This document shows positions 26,232 through 35,457 of a DNA stretch of 64,000 bases, piece by piece (within the stretch, counting starts at the first letter, position 1; each line of letters opens with the position of its first letter). Source of the DNA: Acidimicrobiales bacterium. GTDB taxonomy: Bacteria > Actinomycetota > Acidimicrobiia > Acidimicrobiales > Iamiaceae. The stretch lies in NCBI GenBank assembly GCA_030448105.1, contig JAUJNP010000001.1, forward strand, positions 297,403 to 361,402, in the 5' to 3' direction. Position numbers and translations under genes: made by a program. Under the pieces are notes generated by a model. It worked only from the letters and a program-made list of their open reading frames with translations. It was not told the DNA's origin and searched no databases.

Positions 26232-26759
26232 ATGAGCGCATCGTTCGACTTCGACGAGGTCGACCGATTCACCGCGGGGGCGGTCGGTGAACCGGGCCGG
26301 CGGGTTTTCTACCTGCAGGCGGTGGCGCAAGGGACGGTCGTGTCGTGCAAGTGCGAGAAGCAGCAGGTGGCCGCGCTGGCCGAGTACCTGTCGGGCGTGC
26401 TGGCCGACCTGCCGCCCGCCGAGGGTTCGTCCGCCGGTGAACTGGTGGAGCCGGTGCTGGCCGAGTGGACCGCCGGCACCATGGCCGTCGCCTACGACGA
26501 GAACGCCGACCGCATCGTGCTGGTGGTCGAGGAGCTGGTGCCCGAACCCGAGGGCGAGGCCGAGGGCGCCGGGGACGCGGCCGGCGACGAGGACACCGGA
26601 CGGCTCCGGGTGCGCCTGACGCGCGGGCAGGTGGCGGCGTTCATAGCCTTCGTGCCGAACCTGGTGTCGGCCGGCCGGCCGGCCTGCGACCTGTGCGGCC
26701 GACCCAAGGGCGCCGACCACTCGTGCCCGCGCACCAACGGCCACGGTCCCCCGGCCTAG
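26232..26759 (+). CDS. DUF3090 family protein
   Basis: 175 residues. An N-terminal beta-rich domain (RRVFYLQAVAQGTVVSCKCE) is followed by an acidic linker (EPEGEAEGAG) and a C-terminal zinc-ribbon-like tail CDLCGRPKGADHSC ending PRTNGH. Function is unknown. It is always found between an MSMEG_4193-like phosphatase and an SCO1664-like kinase, as here. Start ATG at 26232. Confidence 0.9.
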   Translation: MSASFDFDEVDRFTAGAVGEPGRRVFYLQAVAQGTVVSCKCEKQQVAALAEYLSGVLADLPPAEGSSAGELVEPVLAEWTAGTMAVAYDENADRIVLVVEELVPEPEGEAEGAGDAAGDEDTGRLRVRLTRGQVAAFIAFVPNLVSAGRPACDLCGRPKGADHSCPRTNGHGPPA

Positions 26760-26761
26760 CC

Positions 26762-27487
26762 ATGGCCGAGGTCGGCTCGGACGCCCTGTCCCGCCTCTGC
26801 ACCGACGAGGTCGAGCTGGTGGGGCGCATGCCATGGAGCTCCAACGCCACCTTCCTGGTGGAGCTGAACCGGCCAGGATCGGATCCCTCCGAGCCCGGCC
26901 GGAAGGCGGTCTACAAGCCGGTGCGGGGGGAGCGGCCCCTGTGGGACTTCCCGCCCGGGCTGTACAAGCGGGAGGTGGCGGCCTACCTGCTGGCCGAGGA
27001 CCTCGGCTGGGACCTGGTGCCGCCGACGGTGGTGCGGGCCGATGCGCCGCTCGGCGTGGGATCGGTGCAGCTGTTCATCGACGCCGACTTCTCCCAGCAC
27101 TACTTCACCCTGCTCGAGCACGAGGCCAACCACCTCCAGCTCCAGCGGATCTGCGCCTTCGACCTGCTGGTCAACAACACCGACCGCAAGAGCGGCCACT
27201 GCCTGATCGACGGCGACGGCCACATCTGGGGGATCGACAACGGCCTGTCGTTCGCCATCGAGTTCAAGGTCCGCACCGTGATCTGGGACTTCGCCGACGA
27301 GCCCGTCCCCTCTGATCTCCTGGAGGACGTGTCGGCGCTGCTCGATCGCAAGCTGCCCGTGGGCCTCGAGGAGCTCCTCGACCCGTTCGAGCGAGACGCC
27401 ATCCGCGCCCGGGCCCGGGCCCTGGTGGCCGACGGCTGCTTCCCCGTCGACCCCACCGGCCGTCGCTACCCCTGGCCCCTCGTCTGA
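26762..27487 (+). CDS. SCO1664 family protein, PI3/4-kinase-like fold
   Basis: 241 residues, ATG two bases after the DUF3090 stop. The ATP-lysine strand is RKAVYKPVRGERPLWDFP. The catalytic and metal loops are LLVNNTDRKSGHCLIDG and WGIDNGLSF, as in phosphatidylinositol-kinase-like proteins. The substrate is not known. Pairing a kinase-like with a phosphatase-like protein suggests opposing activities on a common target, which is inference. Confidence 0.9.
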   Translation: MAEVGSDALSRLCTDEVELVGRMPWSSNATFLVELNRPGSDPSEPGRKAVYKPVRGERPLWDFPPGLYKREVAAYLLAEDLGWDLVPPTVVRADAPLGVGSVQLFIDADFSQHYFTLLEHEANHLQLQRICAFDLLVNNTDRKSGHCLIDGDGHIWGIDNGLSFAIEFKVRTVIWDFADEPVPSDLLEDVSALLDRKLPVGLEELLDPFERDAIRARARALVADGCFPVDPTGRRYPWPLV

Positions 27488-27503
27488 GCGGACACCATCG
27501 CCC

Positions 27504-28783
27504 CTACCTCGGAACGTCTAACCGACCGTGAGGGTCAGACGGCCCAGTCTTGGGGTGGGTGAAGTCGACCCATTTGAGGTGGATGGGTTCGCCGGTGGGT
27601 GGGATCCAGGTGCTCGGGGGCGCGATCCAGTCGGGAGTGAGGTCCGGTGGTGCAGGGCCGGCCCGGCCCAGGGGCCGGCGGTGACGGTCGGTGAAGGCCA
27701 GCCCGTCGGGTTCGTCGGCGTTGCCTTCGATGCCGAGCCGTCCTTGGTGGTGCATGCGGTGATGGGCCCGGCACAAGCACACCAGATTCGGGGTGTCGGT
27801 GGGGCCTTGGTCCTCCCAGTGGATGATGTGGTGGACCTGCACGGTGCGCTGGTCACAACCGGGTACCCGGCACCCCTGGTCGCGGTGCTCGACCAGGGTC
27901 CGGGTGCGGTCGGGCACGATGTGCTGGGCCCGGCCCACGTTCACCGCCAACCCCCCGATCTCCGACACGGTGCGCACAGTCGCGTCGCAGAGCAGGAACC
28001 GGCGCGCCGAGTCCGGCAGGGGCGGACCCTGGTGGACCCGCAGGGCGGGGGCGTCATCGGGGGTGGCTTCGAGGTGCAACACCACCTGGTAACGGTCCCG
28101 GGCGGCCCGGCCCTCACCGGTGGGGCGGCCCCCGTGTCGACCAGGGCGAGGAGGGCATCGGCCCAGGTGATCTGTTCACGGTCGGCTTTGTCGTCGGCGG
28201 CCTGCCACAACTGGTCGCGCTTGGCCCCCAGGGCGGCTTCGATCACCGCCCCCTCATCACCGGGCAACCGCACCGACAGGGACCAGGTGCCGTCGTCGCC
28301 GTAACCGAACCCCACCCAGCGTTCCTCCTGGGTCGGACAGGTGTCGACCGGCTGGTCGGGGTCAGACGGTGGGGTGGGCCAGGCGTAGCCCCCCAACAGG
28401 TTCCGCAACTGGGGAACCGCCAACCCCCCAGCCAACTCGGCCACCTCCGCATCGGCGTGGGTGGGGACGATCCGGGTGATCACCGCCACCTGATCCACCG
28501 ACAGCTCACCGGCCGCGAACCTCGCCCGGGTGGCCGGCAGTTCGCCCAGCCGGCGGGCACAGCCCACCAGGGTGCGGGCCTGAGCCGGGGACACCCCGCA
28601 GCGCAACGTGACCCAGTGGTGGATCGACCGCAACCCCCACCCCTCCCACGCCCCCGACGCCCACACCTGGCCGATCAACTCCACCAACCGGGCGTCGAGC
28701 ACATTGCGGCTCCCGGCCAACTCCACCACCGCGTCCGACAACCCATCAGCCACCACATCGGAGTCACTCGGCAGTCCAAACAT
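27504..28783 (-). pseudogene. DUF222 / HNH endonuclease (13E12 repeat type), frameshifted as sequenced
   Basis: Starts at ATG 28783 (MFGLPSDSDVVADGL). The DUF222 region (ELPATRARFAAGELSVDQVAVI) runs to about 28122 and then loses frame; a missing base near 28119-28122 restores ARDRYQVVLHLEATPDDAP. The second part has the HNH nuclease domain: CRVPGCDQRTVQVHHIIHW and LVCLCRAHHRMHH, with all Cys and His in place. These multicopy genes are often in mobile or recombining regions. Either a real pseudogene or one more single-base sequence error. Confidence 0.8.
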
Positions 28784-28792
28784 CTGTACGTA

Positions 28793-28805
28793 GCATACCG
28801 TATGC
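28793..28805. promoter_or_regulatory. Palindrome at the DUF222/HNH promoter
   Basis: GCATAC-C-GTATGC lies 9 bases before the ATG at 28783. On the gene strand it contains TATGCT, a good -10 hexamer that would give an almost leaderless transcript. A dyad overlapping the -10 box suggests repression. No known regulator can be named. Confidence 0.4.
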
Positions 28806-28995
28806 GGGGATGGCTGTGAACCCCCAGACGACAGGTTTCCGACAATCTTCTCCGGTTGCCGGCGTCGGCCTCCATCACCCTCGTCCGGCCAGGGTCGACC
28901 GGCGGGGCGGGTCCATTGGCGGTAGGCGCCGGGGGACGCCCCCGCGGCGGGCCCGGGTCGCGTCCTGCGAGCGCGGCCGGCGCTCCGGCCTGGTC

Positions 28996-29727
28996 TCAGT
29001 TCGCCGCTTCCAGGAGCGCGAGGTCGCGGTGCGCGTAGCGGTTGTGCCAGAACTCCTCTTCGAAGACGGTGTAGATGCACTCTCGCCTTGGGTTCGTGCC
29101 GTTCTCGAGCACGAGGGTCGGTCGTGTGAGATCGGTCGCGGCGACCGACCCGAGGTAGTCGCGGAAGCGAGTGGCGCGATCCGTACGCACGGCCAGAGCG
29201 TCCGAGACGGACGGTGTCAGGTCGTAGTCGAGGCCGGGCCACGGGAAGTCGACCGAGCCGCTGTTCGGCAACCCGATCGGGTGGAAGCTCCCTCCGAGGA
29301 TCGGCGCCGTGAACCACTTGTCCATGGCGAAGACGAGATGTCGCAGCGTCTGGGCGAAGCTCCACTCTCCGTTGACCGACCTCTGCAGCTCGTCCTCGGG
29401 GAGAGCCTGCGCCCGGGCCACCGTCTTCGCCCATTCGTCTTCGAGGGCGGCCCACGTGGCGCGCATGCCCTCCGGGTCCGGGGGACGGAGCATCCCGCGC
29501 AGCGGGTACCACGGGTCACGCTCATTGACGTAGCTAGTGACGTCTACGCCGTTTATGACGACGGTGTCGACCAGGGCGTCGATGTCGACGTTGACGAGCC
29601 ACGCATGGCTGATCTTCGCGTCGGTGAGGTTGACGTCGCGGAACCGGGCGCCGCTGAGGTCGGCGCCCCAGAACACCGCTCCCGCAAGATCGCCTTCGAA
29701 CTCCTCCGGCATGCTGCCTCCGGTCAT
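28996..29727 (-). CDS. Pentapeptide-repeat / DinB-like fusion protein
   Basis: About 243 residues. A short pentapeptide-repeat-like N-terminus (DLAGAVFWGADLSGARFRD) is joined to a DinB-like four-helix domain (ALEDEWAKTVARAQALPEDE, GEWSFAQTLRHLVFAMDKW, and a late EEFWHNRYAHRDL). DinB-fold proteins often bind a metal through three histidines; candidate ligands are in RHLVF and WHNRYAHRD. The start is ATG 29727 or 29712. Same strand as and 19 bases downstream of the carboxyltransferase gene. Confidence 0.75.
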   Translation of the reverse strand: MTGGSMPEEFEGDLAGAVFWGADLSGARFRDVNLTDAKISHAWLVNVDIDALVDTVVINGVDVTSYVNERDPWYPLRGMLRPPDPEGMRATWAALEDEWAKTVARAQALPEDELQRSVNGEWSFAQTLRHLVFAMDKWFTAPILGGSFHPIGLPNSGSVDFPWPGLDYDLTPSVSDALAVRTDRATRFRDYLGSVAATDLTRPTLVLENGTNPRRECIYTVFEEEFWHNRYAHRDLALLEAAN

Positions 29728-29746
29728 GTCGGCGCTCGCTCGCGTC

Positions 29747-31306
29747 CTAGGGACGGTAGCCGTGGCCCACTGGGCCCGGCTCACGCAACGGCGCCGCCAA
29801 CGTGGCGAACTCGCACAACAGGGGCCGGGTGTCGCGGGGGTCGATGATCTCCTCGGCGAGGAAGGCCTCGGCGGTGCGGAACGGGCTGCGCACCGCGTTC
29901 ATGCGCTCCTCGATCTCCCGTCGCAAGGCATCGGGGTCCTCGGCCGCCTCCAGCTGGCCCCGGAAGGCGGCCTCGATGCCGCCCTCCATCGGCAAGCTCC
30001 CCCAATCACCCGACGGCCAGGCGTAGCGGTACAGCAAGCGGCTGGCGTTGGTGTGGGCGGCCCCGGCCACGCCGAACACCCGGCGCAGGATGACGGCGCA
30101 CACCGGCACCCGGGCCTGGTACACCGCGGCCAGGGCCCGCGCCCCGTGGCGGATGGTGGACGCCCGCTCGGCGGCGGTGCCGATGACGAACCCGGGCTGG
30201 TCCACCAGGTGCACGAGCGGCAGGGCGAAGGTGTCGGCCAGGTCGACCAGGCGGGTCACCTTGTCGGAGGCGTCGGCGGTCCACCCGCCGCCGTAGTGGT
30301 ACGGGTCGCTGGCCAGGACCGCCACCGGCCACCCGTCGAGGCGGGCCAGGCCGGTCACCGCCGAGCGCCCCCACCCCCGGCCGATCTCGAACCACGAGCC
30401 GGCATCGGTCACCGACTCGATGACGGGGCGGATGCGGTACACCTTGCGTCGATCCCGGGGGATCACCCGCAGCAGCGCCTCGTCGCGCCGGTCCGGATCG
30501 TCGTCCACCGGCCCCCGGGGGGCCAGCTCGTGCACGCTCGACGGCAGGAAGGACAGGAAGCGACGGGCCCGCTCGAAGGCCTCCTCCTCGCTGGCGACCA
30601 CGTCGTCGACGGTGCCGTTCACGCCGTGGATGTGGGCGCCGCCGAGCTCCTCCTTGGTGACCTCCTCCCCCACTCGCCGCACCACCGGGGGCCCGGCCAC
30701 GAACACCTGGGCCGATCCCTCCACCATCACCGAGTAGTGGCTGGTCACCACCCGGGCCGCGCCCAGGCCGGCCACCGACCCGAGGGCGAGCGCCACCACC
30801 GGCACCGTGGCGAGGTTGGCGACGACGTGGTCCCAGCCCGGGTTCATGGGGATGTAAGTGCGCCCCATCTGGTCGAGGCTCTTGACGCTCCCGCCGCCGC
30901 CGGTGCCGTCGACCAGGCGGACGGTGGGCAGGCGCAGCTCGCGGGCCATCTGCTCGGCGTGGACCTGCTTCTGCCAGATGGCGGCATCGGCGGCGCCGCC
31001 CCGCACGGTGAAGTCGTCGCCGCCCACCACCACGGGCCGGCCGTCGATGCGGCCCCGGCCGATCAAGAAGTTGGTCGGTGCCAGCCCGGTGAGCTTGCCC
31101 TTGTCGTAGCTGGCCCGGCCGGCGATGGCCCCGATCTCGTGGAACGAACCATCGTCGAGCAGGGCGTCGATGCGCTCGCGCACGGTGAGCTTGCCGTGCT
31201 CGCGCTGGCGGGCCACCTTCTCGGGCCCACCCATGCGCCGCGCCAGCTCCTCGCGCCGCCGCAGCTCGGCCAGCTCCGGCTCCCACCCTCCCTCGGTCTC
31301 GGCCAT
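29747..31306 (-). CDS. Acyl-CoA carboxylase carboxyltransferase (beta) subunit
   Basis: 519 residues, ATG at 31306 (MAETEGGWEPELAEL). Two crotonase-like halves: HGKLTVRERIDALLDDGSF, GGDDFTVRGGAADAA and VDGTGGGGSVKS, then LVDQPGFVIGTAAE and a C-terminal EEIIDPRDTRPLL. It transfers CO2 from carboxybiotin to an acyl-CoA. No biotin carboxylase or biotin carrier gene is adjacent. A second carboxyltransferase lies at 59958-61535. Confidence 0.9.
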   Translation of the reverse strand: MAETEGGWEPELAELRRREELARRMGGPEKVARQREHGKLTVRERIDALLDDGSFHEIGAIAGRASYDKGKLTGLAPTNFLIGRGRIDGRPVVVGGDDFTVRGGAADAAIWQKQVHAEQMARELRLPTVRLVDGTGGGGSVKSLDQMGRTYIPMNPGWDHVVANLATVPVVALALGSVAGLGAARVVTSHYSVMVEGSAQVFVAGPPVVRRVGEEVTKEELGGAHIHGVNGTVDDVVASEEEAFERARRFLSFLPSSVHELAPRGPVDDDPDRRDEALLRVIPRDRRKVYRIRPVIESVTDAGSWFEIGRGWGRSAVTGLARLDGWPVAVLASDPYHYGGGWTADASDKVTRLVDLADTFALPLVHLVDQPGFVIGTAAERASTIRHGARALAAVYQARVPVCAVILRRVFGVAGAAHTNASRLLYRYAWPSGDWGSLPMEGGIEAAFRGQLEAAEDPDALRREIEERMNAVRSPFRTAEAFLAEEIIDPRDTRPLLCEFATLAAPLREPGPVGHGYRP

Positions 31307-31358
31307 CGGCCCATACTGTCGGGCGCGGTCGCGACCCGCGGCCCCCGAAGGAGGCGAA

Positions 31359-31829
31359 ATGGTCAAGCCCATCCCCGACGACTACCCCCGGCTCTCGCCG
31401 TCACTCAGCATCGACGGCGCGGCCGACGCCATCTCCTTCTACGTCGACGTGTTCGGCGCTACCGAGCGGATGCGCATGCCCGGCCCCGACGGCAAGGTGG
31501 GCCATGCCGAGCTGGCCTTCGGGGACTCGGTGATCATGCTGGCCGACGAGTTCCCCGAGATGGGCCACGTCGGGCCCAAGAAGGTCGGCGGCACGCCCGT
31601 GGCCCTAGCCCTCTACGTGGAGGACGTCGACGCCGTGATCGAGCGGGCCGTCGCCGCCGGCGCCACCGTGGTCCGGCCGGTGGAGGACCAGTTCTACGGG
31701 GACCGGTCCGGTCAGATCGAGGACCCATTCGGGCACCACTGGTTCCTGCACACCCACATCGAGGACGTGTCGCCCGAGGAGATGGGGCGTCGGGTAGCCG
31801 AGGTCATGGGCGGCGGCGGGCCCACCTGA
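31359..31829 (+). CDS. VOC family (glyoxalase/PhnB-like) protein
   Basis: 156 residues with the repeated VOC fold: SLSIDGAADAISFYVDVFGA, then VALALYVEDVDAVIERAVA and DPFGHHWFLHTHIEDVSPEE. The second half resembles PhnB-like proteins. A textbook ribosome binding site AAGGAGG (31348-31354) precedes the ATG. Substrate unknown. Divergent from the carboxyltransferase gene. Confidence 0.9.
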   Translation: MVKPIPDDYPRLSPSLSIDGAADAISFYVDVFGATERMRMPGPDGKVGHAELAFGDSVIMLADEFPEMGHVGPKKVGGTPVALALYVEDVDAVIERAVAAGATVVRPVEDQFYGDRSGQIEDPFGHHWFLHTHIEDVSPEEMGRRVAEVMGGGGPT

Positions 31830-31850
31830 ACCCGGTTCCGGCGCCGACCG

Positions 31851-33164
31851 TCAGGCCCCGACCGGCCCGAGGACACGGTCGGTGTAGGGGTTGGCGAACG
31901 TCCCGGCCGGGTCGAGCTCGGCCCGCACCGCCTGGAACTCCTGCCAGCGCGGGTACCGGGGGGCGAGGGCGGCGGCCGTGCGGAAGTGGAGCTTGCCCCA
32001 GTGGGGGCGGCCGTCGTAGCGGTCCATGGCCGCCTCCACCCCGCTGAAGTACTCCTCGTGCGGCGCGCCGATGGCGGTGTGCACGGCGATGTACGCCGTG
32101 TCACGGCCCGACGCCGTCGAGAGCGGGATGTCGTCGCCGGCCACGAACCGGCACTCCACCGGGAACCCGACCGGCACCCGCATGCGGGCCACCAGATCGC
32201 GTACCGCCTCGAAGGCGGGGCGGAAGGCGACGCGGGGCACGGCGTACTCCATCTCCAGGAAGTGCACCAGGCGGGGGCTGGCGAAGACCCGGTCGCTGCG
32301 TTCCACGTACTCCTGACGACCGGCCGACGGGATCCGCTTGGCCAGGCGGGGGATGAGGTCGGGCCGGCGGCGCCCGATCCGGAGCATGGCGCCGAAGGCC
32401 AGGTTGTCGTAGAGGACCTCGTTGCGGAAGGCCTCCCAGCGGCGCCGCGGTTGCGCCGGCTCGTGGGTGCGGCGGTTGCGCTTGGTGAGCGCCCACCGGG
32501 TACCGGGGATCCAGAACAGCTCGAAGTGGTCGTTGCCGTCGACCAGGTCGTCGAGCTCCTCCAGCACCTCGTCGACGGGACGGGCCTCCTCGACGGCGTG
32601 GAGGTTGAACGCCGGCACGCACTGGATGGTGAGGGTGGAGAGCAACCCGAGTGCCCCCACCCCGACCCGGGCGGACGACCACACGTCGGGCCGCTCGGTC
32701 GGCGAGCAGTCGAGCGCCTCGCCCGCTCCGGTGATCAGGCGCATCCCGACGATCTGGCTCGACAGGTTCCGGAACCGGGCCCCGGTGCCGTGGGTGGCGG
32801 TGGCGGCGGCGCCCGCCACCGACTGGTAGGCGATGTCGCCCAGGTTCTCCACCGCCAGGTCACGCGCCGCCAGCTTCCGGTTGAGGCCGCGCAGCGTCAT
32901 GCCCGCCTCCACGGTGACCTGCCGGGCAGCGGGGTCGACGTGGAGGAGGCGCCCGTACCGGGAGAGGTCCACCAGGTGGCCGTCGGTGCAGGCGATCGAC
33001 GTGAAGCTGTGACCGGCGCCCACCGCCTTGACCCGGCGCCCGGCGGCGGCGGCCCGCTCCACCACCCCCACCAGCTCCGGCTCCGAGGTGGGCCGGTCGA
33101 CGGCGTGAGGGGCGCAGTGCTGGTTGCCGGCCCAGTTGCGCCAGATCCCCGGCTCGGTCCTCAT
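31851..33164 (-). CDS. FAD-linked lactone oxidase (D-arabinono-1,4-lactone oxidase family)
   Basis: 437 residues. An N-terminal FAD-binding PCMH domain (VKAVGAGHSFTSIACTDG, GMTLRGLNRKLAARDLAVEN, GTGARFRNLSSQ) is followed by an ALO C-terminal domain with RPHWGKLHF and DPAGTFANPYTDRVLG. The family oxidises aldono-lactones. The ATG at 33164 overlaps the upstream gene stop (ATGA), linking it to the etfB-etfA transcript. Confidence 0.88.
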   Translation of the reverse strand: MRTEPGIWRNWAGNQHCAPHAVDRPTSEPELVGVVERAAAAGRRVKAVGAGHSFTSIACTDGHLVDLSRYGRLLHVDPAARQVTVEAGMTLRGLNRKLAARDLAVENLGDIAYQSVAGAAATATHGTGARFRNLSSQIVGMRLITGAGEALDCSPTERPDVWSSARVGVGALGLLSTLTIQCVPAFNLHAVEEARPVDEVLEELDDLVDGNDHFELFWIPGTRWALTKRNRRTHEPAQPRRRWEAFRNEVLYDNLAFGAMLRIGRRRPDLIPRLAKRIPSAGRQEYVERSDRVFASPRLVHFLEMEYAVPRVAFRPAFEAVRDLVARMRVPVGFPVECRFVAGDDIPLSTASGRDTAYIAVHTAIGAPHEEYFSGVEAAMDRYDGRPHWGKLHFRTAAALAPRYPRWQEFQAVRAELDPAGTFANPYTDRVLGPVGA

Positions 33165-33625
33165 CCCCCGTCGCCCTCGCCGTCGCCGTCGCCCTCGCCA
33201 TCGCCGGGCCGGTCGGCGCCGTCCAGCGCCTCGAGGCGATCGACCACCGCGGTGACGTCGGCCGGCTCGAGAGCGATCTCGCTCTGGTGGCGGTCGGTGG
33301 TGACCACCACCAGGTCGCCGTCGATGCCGAAGAACGCTTCTCCCTTGAACCGCACCGGCCGCCGGGTCACCTTCATGGGTGGGCCGATGGCCAGCGGCCC
33401 GGTGCGACCGGGCCGTCCCGACACCAGTGCCACCTGCGCCGGATCGTCGGCCACGAAGGCCGCCTCAGCCGAGCCCTGCCCGGGCAACCGCAGCGCACCG
33501 GCCACCCAGGGGCCCCACCCCCGCGACGACGTCCGCCGCAACCGGCAGGGCACGTCCACCTCGGCGCCGGCCTCCAGTAGGGCGCGCCGCTCGCGGGTGC
33601 GGCGCCGCCGCCGGCGCAGGGTCAA
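33161..33625 (-). CDS. Hypothetical protein coupled to etfA
   Basis: About 154 residues, with TTG at 33625 overlapping the etfA stop as TTGA. It has a very basic N-terminus ([14 protein letters not shown]), a beta-rich core ([39 protein letters not shown]), then a Gly/Asp/Glu tail made by a simple GAG-GGC-GAC type repeat. No family is recognised with confidence. No clear transmembrane segment. Confidence 0.65.
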   Translation of the reverse strand: MTLRRRRRRTRERRALLEAGAEVDVPCRLRRTSSRGWGPWVAGALRLPGQGSAEAAFVADDPAQVALVSGRPGRTGPLAIGPPMKVTRRPVRFKGEAFFGIDGDLVVVTTDRHQSEIALEPADVTAVVDRLEALDGADRPGDGEGDGDGEGDGG

Positions 33626-34590
33626 CCGCGGCTCTGGAGGGCCTCGAGGAGCTTCGGCAGCACCTTGTGGACGTCGCCCACGATGCCGAGGTCGGCGATG
33701 GAGAGGATGGGCGCCTCGGGGTCCTTGTTGATGGCCACGATGTTCTTCGAGCCCTTCATGCCCACCATGTGCTGGGTGGCGCCGGAGATGCCGGCGGCGA
33801 TGTAGACGGTCGGCTTCACCACCTTGCCGGTCTGGCCCACCTGGTAGGAGTACGGCACCCACCCGGCGTCGACGATGGCCCGGGAGGCGCCGGGGGCGCC
33901 CTTCAGCGCCTTGGCCAGGTCCTCGATGATTTGGTACTTCTCGGCTTCGCCCAGGCCCCGGCCGCCGGAGACGACCACCGCGGCCTCGTCCAGCTTGGGA
34001 CCCGAGGACTCCTCCACGTGACGGTCGGTGACGCGGGCAGCCCCCGCCGCGCCCGAGTCGGGAACGGCCAGCTCGGCCACCTCGGCGGCGGCGCCCCCGG
34101 ACTCTTCGGCCACGAAGGACTTCGGGCGGAACGTGGCGATGGCCGGCGCACCGGCGGCGAACTTCGTCTTCACGATCTGGGTGCCGCCGAAGATCGGTTC
34201 GAACACCACGATGTCGTCACCCTCGACGGCGACGTCGGTGTTGTTGGTGATCACCGGCTTGTCGAGCTTCACCGATAGGCGGGCGGCGGTGTCGCGGCCG
34301 TCGTAGGTGGTCCCGAACATCACCAGGTCGGGGGGGGCGGCGCCGGCGGCTTGGGCCAGCGCCGAGGCCAGGTGCACCCCGGCCAGGCCGCCGCCGAGAT
34401 CCCCGGTGGTGTGGACCTTGCCGGCGCCGTGCGCCCCGAGCGTGGCGGCGATGGCCTCCGCGTCCGGGCCGGAGTGGAAGCACTCGACCGTGTCGGCCAG
34501 CTCACGGGCCTTGGCCAGCATCTCGAGGGTGATGGTGGCCACCTTGGCGTCGGATGCCTCGGCGTGGACCCAGATCGTCGAAAGAGCCAT
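33622..34590 (-). CDS. etfA: Electron transfer flavoprotein alpha subunit
   Basis: 322 residues. The N-terminal ETF domain ([20 protein letters not shown]) precedes the FAD-binding C-terminal domain ([60 protein letters not shown]). It accepts electrons from acyl-CoA dehydrogenases. Located 13 bases downstream of etfB. Confidence 0.97.
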   Translation of the reverse strand: MALSTIWVHAEASDAKVATITLEMLAKARELADTVECFHSGPDAEAIAATLGAHGAGKVHTTGDLGGGLAGVHLASALAQAAGAAPPDLVMFGTTYDGRDTAARLSVKLDKPVITNNTDVAVEGDDIVVFEPIFGGTQIVKTKFAAGAPAIATFRPKSFVAEESGGAAAEVAELAVPDSGAAGAARVTDRHVEESSGPKLDEAAVVVSGGRGLGEAEKYQIIEDLAKALKGAPGASRAIVDAGWVPYSYQVGQTGKVVKPTVYIAAGISGATQHMVGMKGSKNIVAINKDPEAPILSIADLGIVGDVHKVLPKLLEALQSRG

Positions 34591-34603
34591 GTCGTCGTTC
34601 CTC

Positions 34604-35383
34604 TCAGAGAACCTTGAGACCGTCGAGGAAGTCGATGATCTTCAGGTGGGCTTCGCCGTCGTCCTCGATGATCTCGCCGGCCTGGCGCTCGGGGGCGGGC
34701 GTGACCTCAACGATCTGCTGGCCGGCGCCGGCCGCCCCCACCGCCGAGGCGTCGATGCCGAGATCGGCCACCGTCACCTGGTCGACGGGCTTGGACTTGG
34801 CCGCCATGATCCCCTTGAACGACGGGTAGCGGGGCTCCACCACGCCGGCGGTGACCGACACCACGGCAGGGAGCGGGCTCTCGCACTGGTCGTAGCCGAG
34901 CTCGGTCTGGCGCTGCACCGAGACGGTGCCGTCGGCCACCTCCACGTGCTTGGCAAAGGTGATGGAGGGCAGGTCGAGCACGCCGGCGATCTGCTCGGGC
35001 ACGGTGCCGGTGTAACCGTCGGAGGACTCGGTGGCAGCGAGGATCAGGTCGGCTCCCTCTACCCGGCCGATGGCGGCGGCGAGGACCTTGGCGGTGTCGA
35101 GCGCGCCCGCGCCGGCGAGGGCGGGGTCGCTGACGAGCACGGCCTTGGCCGCGCCCATGGCGAGCGCGGTGCGCAGCCCGCTCGTCTCGTCGTTGGGAGC
35201 CATCGACACCAGGGTGACGTCGCCGCCGCCTGCCTTGTCGACCAGCTGGAGGGCCATCTCCACCCCGAAGGAGTCGGACTCGTCGAGGATCAGCTTGCCG
35301 GTCCGCTTCAGGGTGTGGTCCTCTTCGAGGGCCCCCGGGTCGGCGGGATCAGGGATCTGCTTCACGCAGACGACCACGTTCAT
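34604..35383 (-). CDS. etfB: Electron transfer flavoprotein beta subunit
   Basis: 259 residues, ATG (MNVVVCVKQIPDPADPGALE). The AMP/FAD-contacting segments LAMGAAKAVLVSDPALAG and LILAATESSDGYTGTVPEQIA and the later PSFKGIMAAKSKPVD are conserved. It pairs with EtfA. First gene of a four-gene operon ending in the lactone oxidase. Confidence 0.97.
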   Translation of the reverse strand: MNVVVCVKQIPDPADPGALEEDHTLKRTGKLILDESDSFGVEMALQLVDKAGGGDVTLVSMAPNDETSGLRTALAMGAAKAVLVSDPALAGAGALDTAKVLAAAIGRVEGADLILAATESSDGYTGTVPEQIAGVLDLPSITFAKHVEVADGTVSVQRQTELGYDQCESPLPAVVSVTAGVVEPRYPSFKGIMAAKSKPVDQVTVADLGIDASAVGAAGAGQQIVEVTPAPERQAGEIIEDDGEAHLKIIDFLDGLKVL

Positions 35384-35457
35384 GGTCGGGGATTCTGTTA
35401 CGCCGCCGCCGGTCGACCAAATCCACCTCGGGGCGGTCGAGACTACGTTCGCGGCTC

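Noticed and set aside
33165-33215. Short tandem CGTCGCC-type repeats, CRISPR-like at first sight
   Set aside because: Simple coding repeat for the Gly/Asp/Glu tail of the hypothetical protein; no spacers or regular repeat length.
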